Assembly: GCA_002344055.1 (NCBI GenBank)
Contig: DDTH01000022.1
Span: forward strand, 17,365 to 81,364
Direction of reading: 5' to 3'
Source of the DNA: Sphingomonadales bacterium UBA2369
Lineage (GTDB): Bacteria > Pseudomonadota > Alphaproteobacteria > Sphingomonadales > Sphingomonadaceae
Length of the DNA: 64,000 bases
The position numbers and the translations under genes are program-made. The notes under the pieces are model-generated. The model was not told the origin of the DNA, ran no database searches, and saw only the letters and a program-made list of their open reading frames with translations. Of the stretch, positions 1 through 6,305 are shown one piece after another (the first letter of the stretch is position 1; every line of letters starts with the position of its first letter).

Positions 1-29
1 CTTGCTGTGTTAGCACTCTAACACGCAAG
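1..29. promoter_or_regulatory. Palindrome upstream of the TonB-dependent receptor
   Basis: GTGTTAG and CTAACAC form a perfect 7-bp inverted repeat around CACT. Outside it CTTGC and GCAAG pair as well if one T is bulged, giving a 12-bp stem. It lies about 65 bp before the proposed receptor start, where a repressor operator would be expected. It could instead be the end of an upstream terminator, but no T-run follows. The regulator is unknown. Confidence 0.4.
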
Positions 30-92
30 GGCGTGGGCCTTTACGAAATCATCCGGGCGCCAGTCGGCGTCTTGCTATCAGGGGAGGCGTCA

Positions 93-2303
93 TTGCGCCG
101 AATGTTGTTGCTGTCCGCCGCCATGGTCGTTCCGGTTTCCGCCGCGCAGGCGCAGACAACGCCCGCGCCGACACCCGCGCCTGCCCCCGCTCCCATACCC
201 GCCCCGCAGGCGGCCACGCCCCCGGCCGAAGCCGCGGCTGCCGAAGCGCCGCCGGTCGAGGACAATGTCATGGTCGTGCGCGCCGAGGCGTCCGAGCAGC
301 GCACGGCGATCGACCGCGAGACCTATCTGGTGCGCGACACGCCCCAGGCCCGCACTTCGAACGCGCTGGAGATTCTGGGCCGCATACCCGCGATCACGGT
401 CGAGCCGGACAACAGCATCCGCCTGCTCGGCACCACCGGCGTCACCGTGCTGGTCGACGGCCGCCCCTCGCCCAATCCCAACGTGCTGCGCGACCTGCAA
501 GGGTCGGAAATCGCGCGGATCGAGGTCGTTTCCAATCCGAGCGCGCAATTCTCCGCCTCCGGCACGGGCGGCGTCGTCAACATCATCACCCGCCGCACCG
601 CGCCGGGCGGCCTGCGCGGCTCGCTGACCGCGAGCATCGGCAGCTACGAGAGCGTCGAAATCCGCGCCGCGCCCAGCTGGACCAGCGGCGACTGGACGAT
701 CAACGGCAATGTCGGCTTCACCCGCAACGGCACGCAGACCGAAGCGATACGCGAGCGGATCAACCTCGATCCCGCCAGCCCCATCCCCGACAGCCGCGAG
801 ACGCTGGAGACGGAGGGCCATTTCCAGTTCGTCAATGCCGGCGGCCAGATCAGCTACCGGCCGACCGACAAGAAGACGATCACCTTCCAGGGCGGCCTGA
901 TCTCGCTGGACGCGGGAAACGTCACGGATTCCCTGCTCACCATCGCCGGCGCTCCCGGCGGCCCGATCGGCCAGCGCACCACCAACGATTTCTCCTACCA
1001 GGCCTATAGCGCCGCTTTGGAATATCGCGCCGAGGGCAGCCGCGCGGGCGAGGTGCTGACCACCTCGATCCAGCAATATCGCTTCGATCCGATCAACGAC
1101 GTTTTGACCGATTTCGGCGCGGGCAATTTCCGCTTCCAGTCGGATTCCTTCACCCGCGCCCGCATCTTCAAGCTCGATTATGTCCGCCCGTTCAGCGGCA
1201 ACCGCCGCCTGCTGCTCGGCGGCGCGGCGAACGACACGTACGAATATAGCCGCGTCGCGCAGAGCGGCAGCCTGCCCTTGGGCGCCAACCCCTTCCCGCC
1301 CGTGTCGATCATCGACGGTTCCTTCGTGGAAGCCGCGGCCTATGCCAGCTACCAATTCCCCCTGCTGGGCGGCACATTGCTGGCCGGCATGCGGGTCGAG
1401 GGCCGCAATTACGAATTCGCCGACCCCGCGCTCGGCGACGGCCCGAACGATGTCCACCTCTTCCCCAGCCTGCATTTCGAGCGCAGCCTGGGCGGCGGCT
1501 TCAACGGCAATGTCAGTTACTCGCGCCGCATCACCTGGCCCGCCGTGCAGCAATTGAGTCCGGCGCTCCGCTTCCAGGACGCCACCACCGCCTTCGCCGG
1601 CAATCCCGCCTTGCGCCCGGAGCTGACCGACAGCCTGGAGGCGCGCGTGCGCGGCCAGGTCGCGCGCCAGAACGTCTCGCTGACCGCCTTCGCCCGCCTG
1701 ACCGACGATCTCTATTCCAGCTTCGCCACGCTGAACGACGGCGGCGTGCTCGTCACCCGCCAGGTCAATGTCGGCAACCGCACCGATCTCGGCGTCAGCG
1801 TCGCGGTGCAGGGTTCGATCATCCAGGGCCTGAACTACACGCTGAACGCCAACCTCATCGACCGCAATGTCGAGCGCGAGGTGCTCGGCATCCCGGTCAG
1901 CGCGCACAGCACCAATTACAGCGCCACCGCCCAGCTCGATTATCGCGACGGGCAGGACGGCCGCCGCGGCGCCGACCGGATCACGCTGACCAGCACTTTC
2001 TCCGGCCCCTATGATGACGGCCTGCTGCGGCGCTCCTCCTTCTTCCGCGCCAGCGTCTCCTGGTCGCACGCCCTGACCGACCGGCTGTCGTCGGTGGTGA
2101 CGGTGGACGACATTTTCGGCCCGACCGAATTCCGCGCCAGCACCTTCGCCGGCACGACGCTGACCAACACCACCAACTTCTCGGACGGCCCGCGCTTCAA
2201 GTTCGCGCTGACCTACAGCTTCGGCCGCCCCGGCCAGCAGCAGCAACAGCCCCAGCCGCAGGGTCCGGCCATGCCGGGAATTCCCATTCCCGGCGCGCAG
2301 TAG
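93..2303 (+). CDS. TonB-dependent outer-membrane receptor
   Basis: Outer-membrane receptor-like beta-barrel, 736 aa. I choose the TTG start because AGGGGAGG stands 5 nt before it; the ATG three codons later is the alternative. An Arg-Arg signal peptide ending in Ala-Gln-Ala-Gln leads into a Pro/Ala-rich stretch. A plug domain follows at about residues 60-180, with VLVDGRP and the GTGGVVNIITRR signature, then a long barrel ending near YSF. Unusually, about 24 Gln/Pro-rich residues follow the last strand, so the usual terminal aromatic residue is not at the C-terminus. The plug and barrel resemble the outer-membrane beta-barrel group seen beside TonB receptors. The substrate cannot be read from the sequence. 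Confidence 0.9.
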   Translation: MRRMLLLSAAMVVPVSAAQAQTTPAPTPAPAPAPIPAPQAATPPAEAAAAEAPPVEDNVMVVRAEASEQRTAIDRETYLVRDTPQARTSNALEILGRIPAITVEPDNSIRLLGTTGVTVLVDGRPSPNPNVLRDLQGSEIARIEVVSNPSAQFSASGTGGVVNIITRRTAPGGLRGSLTASIGSYESVEIRAAPSWTSGDWTINGNVGFTRNGTQTEAIRERINLDPASPIPDSRETLETEGHFQFVNAGGQISYRPTDKKTITFQGGLISLDAGNVTDSLLTIAGAPGGPIGQRTTNDFSYQAYSAALEYRAEGSRAGEVLTTSIQQYRFDPINDVLTDFGAGNFRFQSDSFTRARIFKLDYVRPFSGNRRLLLGGAANDTYEYSRVAQSGSLPLGANPFPPVSIIDGSFVEAAAYASYQFPLLGGTLLAGMRVEGRNYEFADPALGDGPNDVHLFPSLHFERSLGGGFNGNVSYSRRITWPAVQQLSPALRFQDATTAFAGNPALRPELTDSLEARVRGQVARQNVSLTAFARLTDDLYSSFATLNDGGVLVTRQVNVGNRTDLGVSVAVQGSIIQGLNYTLNANLIDRNVEREVLGIPVSAHSTNYSATAQLDYRDGQDGRRGADRITLTSTFSGPYDDGLLRRSSFFRASVSWSHALTDRLSSVVTVDDIFGPTEFRASTFAGTTLTNTTNFSDGPRFKFALTYSFGRPGQQQQQPQPQGPAMPGIPIPGAQ

Positions 2304-2308
2304 CGAAG

Positions 2309-2428
2309 ATGCCGAGCGCTGCCCCGCCGGCGCGCAGCGCCGCCGGAGCAGCGCGTAGAGCCATCGCGCGCCGGCCAGCGGGTCGGCGGAGCCGAACCCG
2401 TCTGACGTCACGGATTTACTCCGTGACG
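2309..2428. repeat. Direct repeat, left copy, ending in a hairpin
   Basis: About 120 bp that match the block at 3321-3444 closely in the same orientation, with scattered substitutions and small gaps. The shared core CCGGCCAGCGGGTCGGC is identical. The copy ends in a 9-bp stem (2406-2414 with 2420-2428, loop TTTAC) that contains the stop codon of the helix-turn-helix gene. It begins 5 bp after the receptor stop codon. Confidence 0.8.
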
Positions 2429-3300
2429 GCCCCCGTTCCGCTCCCACCATCCCGATAAGGCCGTGCCGCCCGGATCGCCGCCGCGCGCTGGCGGATCGTC
2501 TCGATCACCTGCTCGATCGGCGGCTGCTTCCAGCGCCAGCGCCCCGGCCGGTTGCGCTCGCCCGCTTCCCGCCTTTTGTGCATCTCCAGCAGGTACAGCG
2601 CCTCGCTGGCCGTCATCTCGCGGATCGGCCCGTCGCAGGGCACGCCGCCCGGCTCGATCATCGCAGCGGCCTGCTCGATAAAGGCCATCTCGATGCGGAT
2701 ATGCGCGATGTTCAGCGTCTCGCGCCAGCGCCGCTCGAAGTCCGGCCGCCGGTCGCGGTGATTGTAGGCCGAAGCGGGGCTCAGCCCGACCGCGGCGCAG
2801 GCCGCCTTCACATTGGCCGTCCGCGACAGCGCCTCCAGAAAGCGATCCTCCGCCCGCGCCGTCCACTGCCGCACCCGCGCCCGCCCGATCTGCACCAGGC
2901 GTTTGTTCGCGCCAGCCCGCCCCGACCGCGTCCCCCGGATGATCAGCTCATAGCCCTGATGATACCGCGCCCTTTTCTTTCCCTTTCCCTCGACGGGAGT
3001 TTCGGGTCGGGATTGCCCCCGGCAATCCCTGGACCCTGCGGGGCAGGGTCCACCCGAAACTGGCGACTCAGACCCGGACTTGATCGGGGCCTGAGCGGGG
3101 AGAGGGTGCTCACCAAGACGCCGCTGCGATTCCGCCAACGCCTCCCGCACCGCCGCATCGAAAGCCGGATCGGTGGCCCGATGCAGCGTCACCCAAGACC
3201 GCGACACCTTCGCCCGCTCGACGGCGATCGTCTGGTTCCCGGTTTCCGCCACGATTTTGAGGAAATGGGCCCTGCGGGCCGCACTGATTTTTGCGCTCAT
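2416..3300 (-). CDS. Double helix-turn-helix protein, terminase-small-subunit-like (hypothetical)
   Basis: 294 aa. The ATG was chosen because AGGAGG lies 7 nt upstream. Two similar helix-turn-helix segments are visible: residues 8-55 (RRAHFLKIVAETGN onward) and 149-195 (AEDRFLEALSRTANVKAACA onward). Both resemble the DNA-binding fold of phage terminase small subunits, but no terminase large subunit or phage gene is nearby. Residues 81-100 between them come from a palindromic DNA element and are Pro/Ser/Gly-rich. The gene lies between two direct repeats, and the downstream one contains its stop codon. It may be a DNA-binding protein carried by a repeat-bounded cassette; the function is unknown. 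Confidence 0.65.
   Translation of the reverse strand: MSAKISAARRAHFLKIVAETGNQTIAVERAKVSRSWVTLHRATDPAFDAAVREALAESQRRLGEHPLPAQAPIKSGSESPVSGGPCPAGSRDCRGQSRPETPVEGKGKKRARYHQGYELIIRGTRSGRAGANKRLVQIGRARVRQWTARAEDRFLEALSRTANVKAACAAVGLSPASAYNHRDRRPDFERRWRETLNIAHIRIEMAFIEQAAAMIEPGGVPCDGPIREMTASEALYLLEMHKRREAGERNRPGRWRWKQPPIEQVIETIRQRAAAIRAARPYRDGGSGTGAVTE
3000..3059. repeat. Cloverleaf-forming palindromic element inside a coding sequence
   Basis: Outer arms TTTCGGGT and ACCCGAAA enclose two perfect hairpins: GATTGCC/GGCAATC (loop CCC) and GGACCCTG/CAGGGTCC (loop CGGGG). The whole can fold as a three-way junction. It is in frame and encodes about 20 residues of the helix-turn-helix protein. A further half of the CTTGAT-type repeat follows at about 3068-3095. 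Confidence 0.75.
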
Positions 3301-3320
3301 GTGGATGCCTCCTGCACGAA

Positions 3321-3444
3321 ATGCCAAGCGCAGCGCCGCCGACGCCAAAGGCGTCGCCGAAGCAGCGCGAAGAGCCATTGAGTGCCGGCCAGCGGGTCGG
3401 CAGAGCCGAGCCCGACTGACGTCACGGGATTCACTCCCGTGACG
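3321..3444. repeat. Direct repeat, right copy, ending in a hairpin
   Basis: The second copy of the block at 2309-2428. It ends in a 10-bp stem (3420-3429 with 3435-3444, loop TTCAC). It lies directly upstream of the ribosome-binding site of the helix-turn-helix gene. Because the left copy spans that gene's stop codon, this copy may be the 3' remnant of an earlier, lost gene copy. Confidence 0.8.
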
Positions 3445-3504
3445 TCCCTCCATGGAGGCAGCCCATATATGCTAGGTCGGGTGCTGAAGGAAAATGCGGG
3501 ATGC

Positions 3505-5145
3505 CTAATCGTCGAACATCGTCTCGACCAAGCCTCGATTGTGGGCGATCAACGCTGAATGGAAAGCCAGCCCCGCAGAACTGATGATGCGGGCGCGTTC
3601 GATCAACTGCTGCGCGAGCCGGTCCGACACCTGGCACCCAAGATTCGCGAAAATCGCAGCTGCTGGAGTGCCCTTTGAAGCGGGCGGCAAGGCGGCCTCG
3701 CTCACGTCGATTGACGGGACGAACCGAATATCGTCAGAGCCGCCGAACAGCGCGGCCTGAAGCTCTGTATCATCGAGATCGTCGATCCATCCCTCGATAC
3801 CCTCGGCACCTCCCCACCCTTTGCCAAGGTCAACGATGCCGGAGAAGCCCTGGACCGACGCTTCTCCTTCCGGGTGCAGCCCGAACCCTTCGGCCGGCCA
3901 TTCAAACTCGCAATAGGGCCAGTGATATTCTTCGCAGTCTCGATTGTCCCACGACCGCGCCAGGTGCTGCGAGATGCTGCGTCCACTTGTAGCGAGCCGA
4001 GCCAGAGTGTCGTCATCCCCAGAGAGCTTGGGCAAGAGATCCTCTTCGTCAAAGCGCGATATGGAGACCCAGACGCCGGTCGCCCCGTCTTCCCTCGGCC
4101 GAACCGAAAGCCAGACATCTTGCGGGTACTCGCCCGCGAAGCTCGCCCAGCCGTAGCCAAGGCCAGGCTCGTAGCGGATATCCGGCAGCCCGCCACTCAC
4201 ACCTGACTTGGGTACCAAGCCCTTCAGAATCAGCCACGCAAAGATTGCTTCGCCGGATTCGAAATCACTGGCTCTCGGCAGCTCTTTCCAAAAGCCTTCC
4301 GGGATCACGAAGATGCGACCAAGCCGCCTGTGCCCGCGAAGCCCCATCCGAATTTGTGGATATGGCCAATAGAGCGCCTTATGCCCTCCGCTTTCGCCGA
4401 GTTCGAAACGCCACCCGCCGTCGTCACGCCGACCGTAGAGTTCGGCCGCCCGGCGAGACACGTCCCCTAACGGACCGGCGGAATACTGATCTCCGTCAAA
4501 TCGCGCCCAGGGACGCAAGGGCGTATCCGGCCGCTCGAGATCGTATCCTTGGATGTCGAACGGCGTCGTTTTCAATGCCGCCCAGAGAGAGCGAATGCCA
4601 GTACCGTCTTCGATCTTTCGAACGAGCTTGCGCGCCCAATCCGCCAAAAGGGCCTGCGCTCCGTCGACATCCGAAGGCAGGGTTGGCAGAGCTTCAAGAA
4701 ACTCGGTGCCACGCAAAATATCGCGGATCGCGCGCTGACGATAGGCGTCTGCCGATTGCGTATCGTCGGGGTGTTGGGCCTTCGCGGCCCCCTCAACAAT
4801 CTTGGCCCAATCAGCGCCAGTCGCGACATACGCCCCGTCTTCATTCGGGTCCGGCGGATTCTCTCCTGGAAAACAGATCAGCCGTTTCCGCTTGGCCCAG
4901 CGGTCAGCGCTCGGCCACGCTTGCTCAAACCAAGGCTTAGCCGCCCGGCGAGGGCGAGCAGGCGAGAGCTTCGCCGCCGCTTCTCCGAGGCGCTGCGCCA
5001 AAAGTGCCCGGTCCTCCCGCCGCACCTTTGGCGTTTCTCGCAACTGATCGAGAGGTGCGCGCGGCTCGCCACGCTTGCCGGTGCTCCCAAAGCGATCCCG
5101 CCCGTCGATCACGTTGTCCCTCATGCGATCTCTCAATGGAGCCAT
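3505..5145 (-). CDS. Hypothetical protein, 546 aa, unrecognised family
   Basis: I do not recognise this protein. It has no signal peptide and no clear membrane segment. The N-terminal 80 residues are basic, followed by an alpha-helical part and then an acidic, Trp- and Gly-rich C-terminal half (for example HWPYCEFEWPAEGFG). The start ATG lies inside the 3' end of the upstream DUF4258-like gene, a 13-nt overlap, so the two are translationally coupled. Local GC looks lower than in the flanking core genes, and parDE follows on the same strand further up. This suggests an acquired accessory module. A toxin-antitoxin, defence or metabolic role cannot be decided from sequence alone. Confidence 0.6.
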   Translation of the reverse strand: MAPLRDRMRDNVIDGRDRFGSTGKRGEPRAPLDQLRETPKVRREDRALLAQRLGEAAAKLSPARPRRAAKPWFEQAWPSADRWAKRKRLICFPGENPPDPNEDGAYVATGADWAKIVEGAAKAQHPDDTQSADAYRQRAIRDILRGTEFLEALPTLPSDVDGAQALLADWARKLVRKIEDGTGIRSLWAALKTTPFDIQGYDLERPDTPLRPWARFDGDQYSAGPLGDVSRRAAELYGRRDDGGWRFELGESGGHKALYWPYPQIRMGLRGHRRLGRIFVIPEGFWKELPRASDFESGEAIFAWLILKGLVPKSGVSGGLPDIRYEPGLGYGWASFAGEYPQDVWLSVRPREDGATGVWVSISRFDEEDLLPKLSGDDDTLARLATSGRSISQHLARSWDNRDCEEYHWPYCEFEWPAEGFGLHPEGEASVQGFSGIVDLGKGWGGAEGIEGWIDDLDDTELQAALFGGSDDIRFVPSIDVSEAALPPASKGTPAAAIFANLGCQVSDRLAQQLIERARIISSAGLAFHSALIAHNRGLVETMFDD

Positions 5146-5417
5146 GCGGCGGTGACAATCGTCCCGTCGCCGCCTTCGATAAGATACGCATTGCGGAACT
5201 TCTCAAACGCTCGAACGGAAGGCCCGAGCGCAGATTGCATGGTGCGCCACGACTTCCGGTCAAACCGCCAGAGGGTCGCGCCACCCCCTGCGGGTGTCGG
5301 GTAGCCATAGTCGAGCAAAAGTTCGGTAGCGGCCAGCGGGATGCTGCGCTGCTGCATTCGCCGCTCCGCGTGACGGCTGTAACGCGCCATGACCGGCACT
5401 CTGTAGCTGGGTCTCAT
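5133..5417 (-). CDS. DUF4258-like small protein
   Basis: 94 aa. The motif HAERRMQQRSI near the N-terminus is typical of DUF4258 proteins, a small RelE-like fold often found in toxin-antitoxin settings. The rest (GGATLWRFD, then VTAAWLH at the end) fits a compact beta-sheet protein. The ATG has AAAGG about 8 nt upstream; a later ATG at MARYSRH is possible. The gene overlaps the 546-aa gene by 13 nt and probably heads a two-gene operon. A ribonuclease-like or ligand-binding role is only an inference from the fold family. Confidence 0.55.
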   Translation of the reverse strand: MRPSYRVPVMARYSRHAERRMQQRSIPLAATELLLDYGYPTPAGGGATLWRFDRKSWRTMQSALGPSVRAFEKFRNAYLIEGGDGTIVTAAWLH

Positions 5418-5491
5418 GCTCCACACCTTTCGAGCGTCTTCCTCAGCTATTCATGGCTCGCGCACTCTACGAGCGCACGTCCAATTTGTCT

Positions 5492-5524
5492 AATTTCCTG
5501 GCAATTTCCTGGCAATTTTCTTGG
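5492..5524. repeat. Tandem 11-mers in an AT-rich upstream region
   Basis: AATTTCCTGGC occurs twice head to tail and is followed by a third, degenerate copy (AATTTTCTTGG). The repeats lie about 75 bp upstream of the DUF4258-like gene, in a stretch much richer in A+T than the surroundings. They could be an operator for that operon or a promoter-proximal repeat. Confidence 0.6.
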
Positions 5525-5589
5525 TGATTTTTTGGCTATATTAGCTTCTTAGGTAGCCGCTTTCCGTCACCGATTGTCGGTATCAGCGC

Positions 5590-5886
5590 TCACTCCGGAA
5601 ACAGCACCCCGGCATAGTCCGTCGCGCCGTGCAGGACGTGGATCACATCCACCGCGTCCTCACCCACCCGATAGAAGATCAGATAATTGCCATGCACCCG
5701 GTGCCTGACCCCGTGCCGCTCGTAGCGCGGGACCAGCGGAAAGCGCTCCGGAAAGTCGGCCAAGCCTTCGCATTTCGCCCGCAATTCCCGCACGAAGGTC
5801 AACGCCCGCGCCGGATTGTCGCGGGCGATCCAGTCGCCGATCGCTTCCAGATCGCGCTCGGCCTCGTCCGAGATGCGGACGATCAT
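5590..5886 (-). CDS. parE: ParE-family toxin (RelE/ParE superfamily)
   Basis: 98 aa, the usual length of ParE. It carries the family features: MIVRISDEAERDLEAIGDWI at the start, then PERFPLVPRYERHGVRH and HGNYLIFYRV in the beta-sheet core, and VIHVLHG near the end. Known ParE toxins act on DNA gyrase, and RelE relatives cleave mRNA; which applies here is unknown. Its ATG overlaps the antitoxin stop codon (ATGA), the standard antitoxin-first arrangement. Confidence 0.9.
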   Translation of the reverse strand: MIVRISDEAERDLEAIGDWIARDNPARALTFVRELRAKCEGLADFPERFPLVPRYERHGVRHRVHGNYLIFYRVGEDAVDVIHVLHGATDYAGVLFPE

Positions 5887-6140
5887 TTCGTGTCGTTCGC
5901 CATCGCCTGATATTTGCGCTCCAGCCGGTCGAACACCTCACCCGCCGGCTTCGTCCGTTCGGCATCGGCATCGGCCAGACCGCGCGCGATGGAAGCGTCC
6001 AGCGCTTCAAGCCGCCGCTCGCGTTCCTGGATCAGTCGGACGCCTTCGCGCAGCACTTCGCTCTTGGAATTGTAGCGGCCGGTCTCGACCAATTCGGTCA
6101 CGAAGGATTCGAGCGGCCGGCCGAGGTCTGCACTGATCAT
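5883..6140 (-). CDS. parD: ParD-family antitoxin
   Basis: 85 aa from an ATG with GGAGG 6 nt upstream; this start is preferred over an ATG 12 codons earlier that lacks such a site. The N-terminal half (LESFVTELVETGRYNSKSEV) is a ribbon-helix-helix of the ParD/CopG type. The C-terminal half would be the extended toxin-binding helix. It is expected to neutralise ParE and repress the shared promoter. The direct repeats just upstream are candidate operator half-sites. Confidence 0.9.
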   Translation of the reverse strand: MISADLGRPLESFVTELVETGRYNSKSEVLREGVRLIQERERRLEALDASIARGLADADAERTKPAGEVFDRLERKYQAMANDTK

Positions 6141-6157
6141 CACGCACCTCCGGCGTG

Positions 6158-6187
6158 AAGATATGTCATTTATCAACTGTTATCAAC
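6158..6187 (-). promoter_or_regulatory. Putative parDE promoter with direct-repeat operator
   Basis: Read on the minus strand, TTGATA, a 17-nt spacer and TATCTT form a sigma-70-like promoter. The 8-mer GTTGATAA occurs twice with a 10-nt period (6170-6177 and 6180-6187), overlapping the -35 region, as expected for a ribbon-helix-helix autorepressor. The predicted transcript would start almost at the ribosome-binding site. Confidence 0.4.
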
Positions 6188-6201
6188 ACTTGGTTCGCGC
6201 C

Positions 6202-6235
6202 AAAGAAAAGGCCCCGCCATCGCTGGCGGGGCCTT
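6202..6235 (-). terminator. Rho-independent terminator after pnp
   Basis: A perfect 12-bp stem (AAGGCCCCGCCA with TGGCGGGGCCTT, loop TCGC) is followed, in the direction of pnp transcription, by TTTTCTTT. It lies about 70 bp after the pnp stop codon and closes the long rimP-pnp operon. Confidence 0.9.
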
Positions 6236-6305
6236 CTCTGTTTCTGCCCTGAAAGGCCGGGACTTAAGTTGGGGCCCATCAAAGCACTACTTTGGTGGGA
6301 AGCGA

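Noticed and set aside
10..36. CIRCE heat-shock element (TTAGCACTC)
   Set aside because: The left half of CIRCE is present, but the right half GAGTGCTAA is missing at the required 9-nt distance; the palindrome here pairs differently.
2416..3300. Prophage terminase small subunit
   Set aside because: No large subunit, portal, capsid or integrase gene lies near, so only fold similarity is claimed.
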